Assembly: GCF_021917145.1 (NCBI RefSeq)
Contig: NC_061065.1
Span: 1,857,923-1,921,922 of the forward strand
Direction: 5' to 3'
DNA: 64,000 nucleotides
From: Hypomesus transpacificus
Lineage: Eukaryota; Chordata; Actinopteri; Osmeriformes; Osmeridae
In this document: piece after piece, positions 1 to 18,753 of the stretch
How the letters are laid out: every line of letters begins with the position of its first letter
Numbering within the stretch: the stretch's first letter is position 1
Notes under the pieces: model-generated
Seen by the model: the letters and a program-made list of their open reading frames with translations, nothing else
Databases searched by the model: none
Told to the model about the DNA's origin: nothing
Made by a program: the position numbers and the translations under genes

Positions 1-40
1 TACCCTCTGTAGCTCACCTTACAGAGCACTAGTCTATTAT

Positions 41-236
41 TACATTTACATTTTAGTCATTTAGCAGACGCTCTTATCCAGAGCGACTTGCAGTAAGTAC
101 AGGGACATTCCCCCTGAGGCATGTAGGGTGAAGTGCCTTGCCCAAGGACACAACATCATTTGGCACGGCGGAGATTCGATCCAGCAACTTTCTGATTACA
201 AGCCCGACTCCCTCACCGCTCAGCCATCTGACTCCC
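41..236 (-). repeat. tRNA-derived SINE, copy 1
   Basis: The strand carrying the tRNA-like head is the minus strand. Read that way the copy begins with a head resembling a tRNA-Leu/Ser gene, including an A box (TGGCTGAGCGGTGAGG) and a B box-like stretch, continues with a body containing TTGGGCAAGGCACTTC, and ends in a tail complementary to GCAGACGCTCTTATCC followed by a short AT-rich end. At least five further copies with the same order occur in this window. Such heads and tails are typical of teleost SINEs. It lies in a MAP3K5 intron, opposite in orientation to the next copy. Confidence 0.85.
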
Positions 237-380
237 TCCCTCCCTAGCACCAACCCGTACTCTCCTCCTGCTCTGCTGTCGCACCGGTGTAGCGAGGCGC
301 CAGCAGCTTCCGGCTTGGTGCCTCGTGCGCGGTGAAGCGGCCGCGTGCCGTGGAAGTAGCCGTCTTGTGTTTGCAGGGTG

Positions 381-6602
<6,222 letters not shown>

Positions 6603-6630
<28 letters not shown>

Positions 6631-6664
6631 TGTCACAGACAACAGAGAGGAGCCTGTGTGATGT
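6603..6664 (+). repeat. 31-bp tandem duplication across the MAP3K5 stop codon
   Basis: Two perfect head-to-tail copies of a 31-base unit that starts CACAGACAACAGAGAGGAGC. The first copy holds the last seven sense codons and the tga stop. The second copy lies in the 3' UTR and, because 31 is not a multiple of three, is out of frame. Confidence 0.93.
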
Positions 6665-7880
6665 CACCTCTCCGGGAATCCTCCACTGCTACAGGGCCTC
6701 TATCTTAGCCAGTGTTTCTCTCTCTCACCACCGCACTTTAATCTCAGTATATATTAAACCTAGAACTCTGACTGGGTCACACACAGTGTTGATATGTTAA
6801 CAACATTGTGCTTGGCCTTTGTTGGGTTATGAAAATGTTATTACTTATTTACAAATCTGTACTTTTACTGTTAAAGTATGTCAGTAGCACCACTTTTTTT
6901 ATACACATCATTCATGATGGAGTCCTAAAAACTGGTACTTCAAAGTAAGATTTGAAGATACAAAGGAACAGAATTAGCCACTGTAAATACCTGAGAGTTC
7001 ATCTGACTTGTTGAGTGCTGTTTATTATCATTACAGTTTTGACCTAACTTATGTTTACATTACCTGAGACAGACTATTTTCTAACACAAGCCTGAGAGAC
7101 AAAATTACAAAAAGCTTATTTTGTTGTTGAACTTCAAAAATCATGTTTAGTCCTATCAGTCACTACTTTATTTAAATGTGTTTTGGGTTTTATATTATGT
7201 ACTTCTAAAGCCATCTCTGCATTTTTACTTTTTATGTGTATTTGAGTAGGGGAGATATCATCAGTCTTCTATTTGAATCTTCCTTTTATGCATCTTGAAA
7301 TTTCTTTTGACATTCTTTCTGCAAATTGTAACATGTTGATGAAATATATAATGCAATTTAATTTGTAATTGAAAATGTCTGTTAATTCCTCTTGAATAAC
7401 ATTGTGTGACCTCATAGGATGATTTCGGACACAACTGATAACAACTATTTTACACAATTGAAAATGTATTCATAATATTAATTTTGTTGTATTTTTCAAG
7501 ATATTCTGATACAGACTCCTTTTGTACATACATAAGATTAATTAATTGTAATTTCTTTAAATATATATATTCAGTATATGTTAATCAAACCTAAAACATT
7601 GTTGTATCAAACCTGCAAATTTTTCATTTATGTTTGTAAAAGCAACAATACTTACTTCCTCTCCACAAATATCATATCCACATCCTTAGATGGCTTAATT
7701 AAGTAAGCACAATTTCATTACAAAACCCTTTTCTGGTTTCAGATGTTTTGTATGTTAGATATATATGATATATGTCCGCATTGTTTAATATGTAATTGAT
7801 TGACGATTTGTTCAAATATTCATGTGTAACAAACCCTTTCATCAGAAAAGCCTACTGTGAAATAAAGAGTGAACCATTAA
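6631..7880 (+). other. map3k5: MAP3K5 3' UTR with polyadenylation signal
   Basis: A long AT-rich stretch without convincing coding sequence follows the stop. A canonical AATAAA at 7861-7866 (GTGAAATAAAGAGTG) is the likely polyadenylation signal. Confidence 0.7.
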
Positions 7881-8250
7881 TGGAAATTGAATTTTCTCAC
7901 AGATTATATGTAGCAGGATTAGAGAAATATTGATATCGAGGAATGTTGGTATCAAATCGAGTATATTTTGAAACTGATTTGTGCATTCTCGCAGGTCAGT
8001 GGCTGTATAAATTCATCACTAGTGACGTCATAGCTTTTTTTTCTGCGTCTCCATGGGCCGGGCTGTTCATGCGCCACCTAGCCTCCGCAGCGTTCTCCAT
8101 CCGCGCAGCACCATCACGAAGATGCCGAGAAAACGCCTTTAGCGATATTCCGAAGGTGCATTTTCACCTTTTTATTATCACATGTCAACATTATCATGTC
8201 CTCTTTTTGATGCAGTGAGCTTGTATTTTCGTTAGAAGACGACTGGGCTC

Positions 8251-9892
8251 ATGCGTCCGGAAAATCAAAGGGAGATGCCGTTTAACTGCGTAAACATGAT
8301 GGCTCCGGCTCAGCATCATCGACTAATTGCATTTGCTTTGCTTTTATGTTTAGTGAATAGTGTACACACCCGGTCCTCGCAAATATCGGACCTTAAATCT
8401 AAAATAACTGGAGCAGAGGAACTTTTGGAAGAATTCCGTAAACAGCTCCAACAGGACCAAACATACCGCGAAGAGGTGGATGTGGCTGACGTCTGCCTGG
8501 GTGATTTCACTGGTGTAGATGAGCACATTATCCGAGCCAGGGCCTCCATTGAACAGGGGGCTACTTTCCTGTCGGCTCCAGATAGGGTGTACGGCTGGAA
8601 AGACTGTGTTCATGCCTGCTGCTCAGACCCGCATTGCTCAATGGCTGTGGTTCAGGAGGACCTCCGACAGTCGGACGAAAGTCTGAGCTGCTACCTGTTC
8701 AATTGCACATATAAAAATAAAAACGTTTGCTCGTTCGCACCGCAGCAAGGGTTTTCCACCTACAGCCGGGGCCACAACACAACAGGACACCTCCCCGCCC
8801 TCAGACGCCATGGAGATGGAAGTAAAGGGGTCAGTTCAGGCAGGAGATTGGAGGAGAAACCCACCATTGAATATGGATCTCAGATGCAAGGTGCACCTGC
8901 TATGCTCTTGAATAAAAATGGGTCTGGTTTGCAGTGTACATTATTGGCAGTAATGTGTAGCCTAATGGTAATGTGTCATGAAAAAAAATACTTAAGAGCT
9001 TATATTCAAGATTTCTTTCCCTTAGCGACAGCCGAAAACAGTTATTTGTGTGACTGGCCACAGGCGCTTTACAATGATAAGCAGACCCAATCCGTACGTC
9101 CAGGTGTCCTTAACTCCGTTTACCTCTTTAATTGTTTTCAGACGTGGACGAGCCGCCTCGCAGTGATGCCGGCCCGGACGTGGTCATCCAGCTGCCCACG
9201 GACTGGGCCGTGCTGGACGGGAGGGATAGTGTGGATGACCACGGCGTTTCTCGCTACGAATGGACCTTGATCAGAGGGGGTTCTGCCATCAACATGAGGG
9301 TAAACATAAACAAATTACAACATTGAATAGCCTATATATAATAATAATAATGAGTATTGTCTTTATTTATTTTTATACTAACGCGTGGCGTTAATGAGTG
9401 CGTTCTAGTGAGCCATTGTGACAGACCTGGGCTGATAGTAATGTGACATGGTGAAGCATGGATTTACAATAGTTGCTGTGTTTGCAGTAGGCTAATTGTG
9501 CATACACGAGCACACACAGTTAGCAACAGGCCAGGCCAAATGTGTTTGCAGTGGTTAAGTCAACATGGGAGTTTAATACTGAGTGCCTTTGTAACCTGGC
9601 TGAACAGACAGTGATTCGCTGATATTATATCACTACCTACTCCACAAGGACAAGCACCCCATTGTAGACGACATTTCTTTGAAAACACAGAGAAATTATG
9701 TGGGGGGTGGTTCTGATAGTTAGGAGATTGTTAGTATGTGCATCCTAATGGAACATACAGAACTATCTTCTTTTGAAGCTCAAGTCCAGTACAATATTGA
9801 AGTGCAACACTATCTCTCTCTCTCTTTCCCTCTCTCTTTCCCTCTCTCTTTCCCTCTCTCTCTCTCTCCCTCTCTCTCTCTTTCCCTCTCTT

Positions 9893-9939
<47 letters not shown>

Positions 9940-12124
9940 GTCTCTTTTCAGGTGACCCATCCAGGGTTACTGAAGATAAGTGATCTCCAGCAGGGTGTGT
10001 ACGTGTTCCAGATGACCGTCACCGACGAGGCAGGACAGAAGAGCTCAGACAACGTCACTGTCACGGTGCTGGCGCCGGAGCGCCAGGCTGAAGGTGAGCT
10101 CTGAGCGTCCGCTTCAAAGCGACTCGTCTCTGTGTGCAGCAGGCAGGGTTTCACATCCTCTAGCCTTCCTCAGTCTGCACAGGTCACTGCACGCGTTACC
10201 AGTTCAACTGCGATGACGGCTGCTGCATCGATATCAGCTACGCCTGCGATGGGAAACAGCAGTGCCCGGATCGCTCTGACGAGGCCTTCTGCCAGCGCTG
10301 TGAGTCACTTCACCCTGACACACACACAGCTGTAGTAGCTCGCAGATCCACACTGTCTAATGATGTGTAAGCAAGCAGTAGTACTGTAGGCAGCACAGCA
10401 AACACACAAACGAGCACATTTTCCCCGTGGCAGTTTGAAATCCATTCACCAATGTTGTGCGTTACTCTGAAGGTTTCTCCATCTTCTCCCCACAGTTGAA
10501 GGCAACAGAAAGACAGTCACTCACCCCGCAGGTATACCCAGCCCTCACAGGCCTGCTGTGGACCAGAACCAAGCAGATGACTACCGCCCCATGCTGCCTA
10601 CCGGGCCCAGGACGGCCATAGAGGAGCCTCCCAGACCCTCTCACACCGCACCCAGGGCGAGGCCCAAGGGTCTGGTTCCCCCTGCGCTGTCCCAGAGCCA
10701 CAGGCAGCAGGAGACCCCAGTCGCTCAAGGTACGATTGAATAACAACTGTTACTACCGTGCTGCAAACTTCAGTGACTTCTGACTAGTTTCAAAGGGTAA
10801 AACAAAGGTCTTAAAATCGTTGTGAAATCGTTTCATTGGGCATGGTTGCAAAGCCAGAGAGTCAGTTTTGGTCAGCGGAAGCGTATCTTCTTCATGTTTG
10901 TCAGAGACACAGAGATGCAGACTCTGAGGCCCTGTGGGCAGCCACTGAGGCATGAAGAACTGATCTGAGAAAAGGAGAGAAGGAGAGGCCGAATTCAGCC
11001 CACAGGGGGGGCCACTCTCAGACACCCAGCCTGCTATGGGAACGTTCCTCCTTCCCCGCATACCCCCTGAGTGCAGGAACAAGGGGCCTCTGTCCCCGGC
11101 CATCTGATCCCTAAATTAGGCTGAGAGACTTGGGCCCAGGGCAGGGCCCCTCCCACGTTCCCCACCTCTCTCTCTAGCTTCTAGAATCTGTAAGGAACTC
11201 TGAAGCCTTTTCTCAAATTCTTTCTTTGAATTGTTCTCCCCTAATAAGATCGCAGGTTCGTGCTCTGTTACCGTCTCTGCCACTTTGAGAATTAGGCGAT
11301 GGGAGGTGACACCAGGATTTAAAAAAAAAGGATTCAGTCTGTTGTCTTTTTCCCAGCGGACCTATGTTCTTTGGCACCTGTAGTTGGACCATGTAAAGGC
11401 ACCTTCCCACGCTGGTTCTATGATGCAGTCGCTGGAGTGTGTAAACATTTCATCTACGGGGGCTGCAAGGGAAACCACAACAACTTCCTGCAGGAGACAG
11501 ACTGTATCAACGAATGCATACAGAAAAGTGAGATTTGCCTGTGAATTTATTTAACAAACCAGTCTCTGAGCAGTCGAGTAACACAAGTCTAACTGTGCAA
11601 ACACTCATTTTTCAATTCTATGGAAACATATTTTTCAGGTCCTGCTATCAAGCAAACAACAATGGCCCCTGCCCCAAGCAAATACACAGAAGCAGGTAAG
11701 ATAAACTCTTTGTTATAACTCAAGCCAGTACAGACTTAACCAGTTAACCACTAAACCAACCTGAATCCAACTTTGCAGCTACGGCCCCTAAGATGGCGAG
11801 TAAACCGGAAAGTGAAATCCCAATGTCTAAACCGTACACAGTGATGGGAGGTCACCCAGTCCCTGCTTCAGGTCAGTTCACTGGTAGTTCTGATCCGTTT
11901 GTACCCATGACAACGTAGAGCTCTACATCACGGCCAGTTCCGGAACTGTAACCTCTCATTCTATTGCAGGTGCGATTCTTCCATTAGCTTTCGGTCTGAT
12001 CATTACAGCCCTTCTGCTGCTCATGATTGGCTGTCGTCTGAGGCTGGTCCGCCACAAGATGAAGAAGGCCCGCCCTCTCACAACAGAGGAGTCTGATTAC
12101 CTCATTAACGGCATGTACCTGTAG
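8251..12124 (+). CDS. lrp11: LRP11: MANSC-PKD-LDLa-Kunitz single-pass membrane protein
   Basis: Exons: 8251-8890, 9142-9299, 9952-10093, 10183-10299, 10496-10729, 11357-11527, 11639-11695, 11779-11871, 11970-12124, giving 588 residues. A signal peptide (FALLLCLVNS) precedes a MANSC domain rich in Cys (VYGWKDCVHACCSDPHC), a PKD domain (exons 2-3), an LDL-receptor class A repeat with the SDE calcium motif and a CC pair (exon 4), a linker, a complete Kunitz domain (exon 6), a transmembrane helix (GAILPLAFGLIITALLLLMI) and a short tail ending ESDYLINGMYL. The tail and helix closely match human LRP11 as I remember it. The Kunitz exon has phase-1 borders on both sides. In-frame ATGs at 8275 and 8296 are alternative starts that leave the signal peptide intact. 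Biochemical function is not established. Confidence 0.92.
9811..9949 (+). repeat. (CT)n tract forming the pyrimidine tract of an LRP11 acceptor
   Basis: About 140 bases of CT with interspersed CCCT and GTCT units end immediately before the AG at 9950-9951 that opens the third LRP11 exon. Confidence 0.95.
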
Positions 12125-12290
12125 CATCAACGGCTAACTTGTATTTCGCACCAGACCACAACAGACTGGCCAGACTGGCCAAACTGGTCAGGAAAAGGCG
12201 TCTAAGTCACAAAGTCACCTCTGCTATGTGTCCAAGACAAATTTCCTTTTGGACAATAAAGTCTATCTTATCTGAAGCAACCACTAAAGG
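12125..12290 (+). other. lrp11: LRP11 3' UTR with polyadenylation signal
   Basis: AATAAA lies at 12255-12260 (GGACAATAAAGTC), about 130 bases after the stop. Between here and the PCMT1 3' end at about 12,960 I see no gene. Confidence 0.65.
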
Positions 12291-12961
12291 GCCCATTTGT
12301 TTTTTTTCCAGTCCACTGTCAAGATAACCACTTAACAGGAATCCAGAAAAGAAATTTCCTAGTTTTCTTATTTTCCCTGCCATGCTCAAATGTAATTTTT
12401 TGCTATCCTGATATCCAATATAAATATTATGTTCACCTATGGATGTACTTTTAACTGAGATGTTGTGCTGTATAGAAATATATACTTCTGCCACTAAGTG
12501 GCGCTGTTGTGCTATATCTGTGCCATAAGAGGCTTAACTGAAGGCTTGGGCCTCGAATTCTATTTTTTACCAGATATCTTGAAATGTGATGCCAGCTTTG
12601 TAATGTTACATGTGACAAATCGTGCAATTCTATTATCATGATTACCAAAAGAATGGATCAACTATATTATTATTTTTACTTTCCTGCAATTCCCTTCAGG
12701 ATTCTGCTTCCAGAAGCCATTTCAGAAGCAGTTAACATTTCTTACCCTGGACACAGTTAGGTTTCATTATTAGTAATGACTATGTGATTATTAAATGTAT
12801 TATATATGTTGTATTCTCCTTGCCTGTCTATAATCATTCATGTGAGACAGTAAAGTTCACTATCAATTGCTATGTGTTCTGTGATTTGCCCTGTTATTTT
12901 CCAATAGACACAATCAAACACTGAATGATGCCACCAAGGGGAACAAAGACATGAGCAAATC

Positions 12962-14516
12962 TTTATTTTCATCTGCCATTCCAGAAATTGTGAAATCCAT
13001 GAACTCTATCCATGAGTGGATGTGCTTTTCAAACCCCACGTCGAAAAAACGAAAACAAACAGACAAGACATTCGTTTTTGCTTTGCATTGAAGTTTATTT
13101 CAGCAGAGCAGTGACTGCTGCATGTTATACCAGTCATCTCAAGGACCTGCAAAAGATGTCGTCATGGAAACCAGAGGCAGAAAAAGCAACACACAGGGTG
13201 GAAAGCATAGCCCTGTTTGGTGCATGTGTGTCTGTGTCATACATGCTCTTGTCACGGAGCACTGAGTGGCATTCGCTCCCATCTTGTCATATCGAACCGG
13301 CCAGTCCAAGTGGTATATCTGCTATACCACTAGTGTCATCATGTGTGGCCTATCCAACAGGATTGTGTGTTTTAGATGTGTACAGCCTGCATGTGCCTTG
13401 GTTTAAATACTGCCAGACGGAAAGAAAAGCTTATATATGTCAACAGAGCAATACAGCTATCTACAGTTAGATCTTCAGACATGCTCTGCAGCTAGGTGAA
13501 TTATCTAATCGACTCTACACTGGACTCTGCTTGACCTGGTGACAGCATCTTCATTCTGGAGCTCAGCCCTGATTCAGCTGAAATGCATTTAGCAATGGTT
13601 GATTGCAACTCACTCGAACAAATCTGGAAAAAATAAATCCTCCAGCTAATCAAAAGGATAACTCAAAATCTGAAAAAGCAAGTCTGGAAAAAACAACGTT
13701 CCCCTTAACAAAAAAATTCACAAATAATTCTATGGTCAATCTAAAGCAGTCTTTCCCCGCCCCCCCCAGATCTCCAGGTTTTTCCTCTGCATGATGCTCT
13801 AATCCCAAATTAGAGTTAAAGGAAAAATAATCACTGGTTGGTTTTGAAAAAAGAAAAAAAAAAAAATCCAATGGTTGTTGGAACCCAATGCTCCCTCCTG
13901 GTTAACTCTAGAACACTGACAGTCTCCCACTTCAAAGTTCATCCCTGTGTGGGGGAAAAATGAATTATTATGAGATGTAGATAAGAGAACAAGTTCATAT
14001 CAAACATCCCTGACAGGCCAGCAGTTGGACAGGTAGATATCGTCAGGTAGTTATTCAACCCCAACTTTCAAAACACAGGCCGAATAACAAAGTGACGCTT
14101 ATTGTATGCAAGACAAGATTCTTAAAAAGATCTTAGAAACATCCCTTAAAGATGCAAAATACTATAACTAGCATGCTTTCATACCAGGGGACGTTAGTTC
14201 ACAGCACCACAGCCAATGTGTATTATCAAACATGTCATCAAAGCCAAACACTATCTATTCAGCTACAGTTAAAATCCCCAAAGAATCCCACTCCACACTC
14301 GCTAAACCACGCAGTTTTAATGCGGCATGTTTGATTTCTAGACTCGAAGCGGTTAAGAAAACGTGCAGCCAGTTGCCATGGTTTGGAAGAAGCAAATAAT
14401 GAAAACAAGCAGCCAAACGGAGCCGTTCTGATCCATTGTCTGCTCCAGGCCATAACCATATCACCTTTGCCACTGTGTGAAGGACAGAGAAGGGAGGAGA
14501 AGGGAGGAGAAGGAAG
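12962..14516 (-). other. pcmt1: PCMT1 3' UTR
   Basis: TTTATT at 12962-12967 is AATAAA on the minus strand and is a plausible polyadenylation signal for PCMT1, about 1.55 kb after its stop. The 152-codon open frame on the plus strand here has no recognisable protein character. LRP11 and PCMT1 therefore end tail to tail. Confidence 0.55.
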
Positions 14517-17294
14517 TCACTTCCACCTGGACCACTGCTTGTCTTTGTCCGTTAAAGGCACGTAAATCACCCCCATCAGAGGCTTCATCTTGGTGCTTCC
14601 GTCCTCCAGCTTGTCGTACTGCTCCAGCATCTGGTTCCCCCCCGCCGGGCCCACGGGCAGGATGAGTCGCCCGCCCGGCTTCAGCTGGTCCAGGAGCTGA
14701 GCACGAAAGAGTAAGGGTGGGGGGGAAAGAATCGATTTGCATTTGAATCGCAATTTAGTCTTCTAGCGATTCATATCAATTCACAAATAAATAAAATGTT
14801 TTTTATATTTTACATTGTATATTGTTTCTTTGTAACAATGAGTTTACTAAACTGCAAGAAAAACAATAAAACCCTACCTATCACAGCCAAATAGAAACAA
14901 GTAAGACTAAACAGCAAACTGGAATCAAATGTAAGCAGGATTAGAATTAGAACGATGCTTGACACTCCCAGCACGTTAGACAACATCAAATAACATGCGT
15001 TGTTTCATCAACCTTTTTAACCTTGAATGTTTTGTTTACACCAAATGACATTAGGGGCTATTTGAGTGTTCAACAGGACCATAAAAGAGTGCAGGTATGC
15101 ATGCGTCCTTTCACAACAACATTCCTTCCCAATGAGCGTGACAGATCGGGTGGACGTGACCGTCTTAGGGCACCATAGTCATGCTTTTGTGACTCTCATT
15201 CCGCCTGGTGGGAGACTCACTGCTTGGGGCACGTTGGGTGCCGCCGCGCCGACATGTATGGCATCGTAGGGCGCCTCCTCCTCCAGACCCATCCTCCCAT
15301 CTCCCACTGAAACACAAACAGGCAGCAGCTGTCACCTACGCTGCCGTCCCCCTGCCGTCCCCCTGCCGTCCCACGGGGGCGCTGAGTCGGGGAACCGGGC
15401 CACACGATGGAGCTCCGAAGAGCCAGGCCTCTGACTCATGCTGCCTGACTGCAGGGCAGACTAAAGCAGGCACTTTCCACTCAATTATTCAGCACCACAC
15501 CCCCATGTCAACTGAGCTACATTATGTTCCTGCCCCAAAGAGCCAGAAGGCTTCGGAGAGCTTATAGACAGTCCTGGTTTGAGTGTCGACAAACTGTTTT
15601 GGTCCATCCCACTTGGGGTGCACGTCTGTGTATTAAGTGAATTATTTTTATTATGTCATCAATGCATTTAGAATTCTAGTGGCGTTCTTTGGCTTACCTA
15701 TTAGCTTCACTCTGCCCGATGATATCAAGCTAGGGTCGTCTTTCGTCACATTGTTTACAGACTCGTCTACCAGTTCCTTGATGTGATCAATTCCTATCAC
15801 CTTTCCTTTGGGACCAACCTGTGAAGCAGCATCAACAAACAAATTCAGGGGTAAAAAAAAAAAAAAACTAAACAATAACAAAAAATGTCTCTAGAAAATG
15901 ACTCCCTAGGAAAATCATTAGTTAAGAACTTCCTCTGAGGATAAATGTAATTTGTTTACCCGTCATGTGTGGCTCACCATTCGTGCAAAGCAGGCAGACA
16001 GGATCCCACTCCCAGATCCTACGTCCAGGGCCTTGGCACCCTCATGCAGCTGGTCATGCAGCAGCTCCAACGCATACGCATGCTGGGGAGAAACAGATTC
16101 ACCATACAACCGCATCTACACCTGGCAAAATCACACTTGAATTCAGGCCAAATGAGGTCAAGACGAATAATCGTGACTCGTTCTGACCGACATGACGTGC
16201 AACAGTTCCTGATGTGTCCTTTGTATTTCATACCATGTGTGGAGCGCTGATGGTGGCCTGATAGCCTTGACAGGGAGAGACAAACAAACACTGTCACACA
16301 TGCTAACAGATGACAGTTGAAACTCCTTGCAGTGCAGCGTGCCAAGTACACACCAGGTACACACCTATGGACTGAGGGGAATCCATATAGGGGTTACATC
16401 TGGAGTAGTGGCCTCGGTCTGTCGTCAACATGACTTCGTAAACTTTGTCCAACTTGATGATCCCATTTTCTGAGGACACACGACGCGTGTCACGTAACAG
16501 CTGATATGTTGTCGTAGACAAACACGTTCACACACACGCTCACATAGACGCTCACACACACAGCAGTGTCTTCAGAGTAATCCCTCCCCATGATGCTCCA
16601 CTGACAGTTGGTGGCACCCGGAGGAAGTGCCAACGACAGCCGCGCTGATCTCATTACACCCCCTCCCCCACCCCCAGTCCAGCCCACCATGTGCGGATCA
16701 TTGTCAGGTTACATTACACCTGCTTAGCGACAGATGGTAAAACGCAGCACTGTAGGCTACATAAGGTTCACACTGTAATGGTTCCAGAATTTTCCCCTTA
16801 CCAGATGCTTTCATACACAGCGATGTACACATTGTGGGTGAAGTAAGTACAGCAGACAAGAAGTACACGGATAAAACAGTTTTTCAGAGCCGAGAAAGTT
16901 ACTACTGCATTTCACTTTGTATTACATTATTCTGATAAAGTGGCACAGTAAAATGTGAAGGATTTTAAGTCCTAAATAACATGTTTGCGGTTGTTTGCCA
17001 TTAACAGTGTGAAGAGGGAAGTATGTGGAGTTAGCCTTAGAGACAGACTAAAGTGCTGATGGACACAACAAACAAGAAAGATAAGAATTAGCATGCATCC
17101 TAAATTTGACCTGTTTAAAGCCGGCTTAGGCTAACTTGGGGTTTGTCGTTGTAGTATTTGGGTCAAGTGACGGGAGGATGGTGTTGCAAAATAATTCAGT
17201 TAGATGTATGTTTATATTAAATATAACCACTTTCGAACCAGTGTGTCAATGGCAAGATGCAAGAGAGATAGAGAGAAAGAGGGAGAGAGAGAAA

Positions 17295-17371
<77 letters not shown>

Positions 17372-18381
17372 TACTGACTACCTTTGCTGCAATGCTGTAT
17401 TGGACAGATATAGACCTACATATAAAGTATGGTAGAGGCGGTAGAAAACAAGCTCACTGCTTCGCCATGCAGATATGGTTAATTCGTGAACCATCTTCTG
17501 CAGTGTTACCTTACCTGGCGCCATGCAATCCACTTACGGGTTCAAAATAATAACGCAGCCCTTTTGGCTAAAACTAAAATGTGTGCATGCCATGACACGA
17601 TCCTATTTTACTACAGCAATGCATGGCAGACCCGCCCCTTCTACCAGGCTACGTTACATAGCTGTTGCATTCAAGAGTTTAAACGCAGTGAAGCACGACA
17701 ATGATACATCTTTTGGATTATAGCCATTTACTTTAAAGCATCTATTTTGTGTCCATACGTTTTCTATGGAAGACACTTTAGCACCTTTACGTCAGCAACT
17801 CTTGCTTTCTGTGGTGGCTAGCTCTTGCTAACGTTAGCTAGAACTAACGGGCTGGCCACCAAAATGACGCACACAAAACATGGCCATCCAGGACAGCATT
17901 CCTCTACACTAGCACTGGGCTAAATGCACCTGATTAGCAAGTACATTTAGTGATATCCATAGTTAGCTTCCATAATAGCGATTCTGCAACTGAACAAGGC
18001 AATAGAATCTGAGCTCAAGTCGCTTTACCGACGTTGCCTGACGACGGCGCCGTTGCGTTAGCCTAGCTAGCTAACCAGCTAGCAAATGTATCGACAATGT
18101 TACTCAGCTATCACGCAACTGTTGGCAGTTGTTAACAGTAATTCCTCGTTCACGTTGCGTTTGTACACACATTTCTGACGCGATTACCTTTCAAAATGAC
18201 TAAACTTACTGCGGAGGTTGTTGACAAGCTCTGTGTGGCTGGCACCTCCTGATTTCCAGGCCATTGTTAAACACACTCTGCGGAGCAGATACACAGCAGC
18301 TGTCAGTGCCGCGCCTGCGCCCACAGTCTTGCCCACAAAACTGACAACCTCCAGGACGGGAGGAGATACGTCACGAGACAT
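14517..18381 (-). CDS. pcmt1: PCMT1 protein-L-isoaspartate O-methyltransferase
   Basis: PCMT1 repairs isoaspartyl damage by methylating L-isoaspartate with S-adenosylmethionine. Minus-strand exons in coding order: 18381/18264-18210, 16469-16365, 16265-16234, 16082-15978, 15818-15698, 15306-15221, 14696-14517. All phases agree. From the canonical start at 18264 ([13 protein letters not shown]) the product is 227 residues, the same as the human enzyme. Conserved blocks include [17 protein letters not shown], the SAM-binding [41 protein letters not shown] and [18 protein letters not shown], ending KQWSRWK with tca (stop) at 14517-14519. An in-frame ATG at 18379-18381 would add 39 residues containing a hydrophobic segment ([14 protein letters not shown]). 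The third coding exon is only 32 bases. Confidence 0.97.
17262..17365 (+). repeat. (GA)n microsatellite
   Basis: About 100 bases of GA with a few GGGA and AAAGA variants, in the first and largest PCMT1 intron (16470-18209). I see nothing else notable in that intron. Confidence 0.95.
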
Positions 18382-18753
18382 AGCTTTTACTCCACAACCT
18401 ACGGATTAGCCTTCTGATTTATTGTCCAGTGAAATTATTTAACATAGGATATATAGAATGTCGCTTTTTTATTATATCTGAAATTCAGGGTGATCTCTCA
18501 GCTTTGATTCCACGGGTTCCATCTGACTTGACCAGTAGAATTAGCGATCAGAGCCTCACTAATCCACGAGGCGGAGCCCGAGAGCTAAAGCTGATCAGAC
18601 TCTCGTCAGAGATTTCCAAACGGTTTGTTCTCGTTTCGTTATTGGAATTGACTTCATTCGGCCACCATACCTGGGCTGGCGGGACTCAGGAAAATGTCCA
18701 TATGCCACTGTGTTGTATATTGAGTGGGATTTTCTCTAAAGATACCTTAGAAC
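18382..18753. promoter_or_regulatory. Shared PCMT1/NUP43 promoter region
   Basis: PCMT1 (minus) and NUP43 (plus) point away from each other, with only 372 bases between the upstream PCMT1 ATG and the NUP43 ATG (489 from the canonical PCMT1 ATG). Both transcription start sites must lie in or next to this interval, so a bidirectional promoter is inferred. The 122-codon open frame inside it runs into the NUP43 leader and resembles no protein I know. Confidence 0.65.

Noticed and set aside
13012-13470. A 152-codon open frame after LRP11
   Set aside because: It lies in the inferred PCMT1 3' UTR, antisense. It has no recognisable domain, and its composition looks like random translation.
14700-15060. 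AT-rich stretch in a PCMT1 intron with words such as AATCGATTTGCATTTGAATC
   Set aside because: It hints at an old repeat, but I could not define ends, inverted repeats or a second copy in the window.
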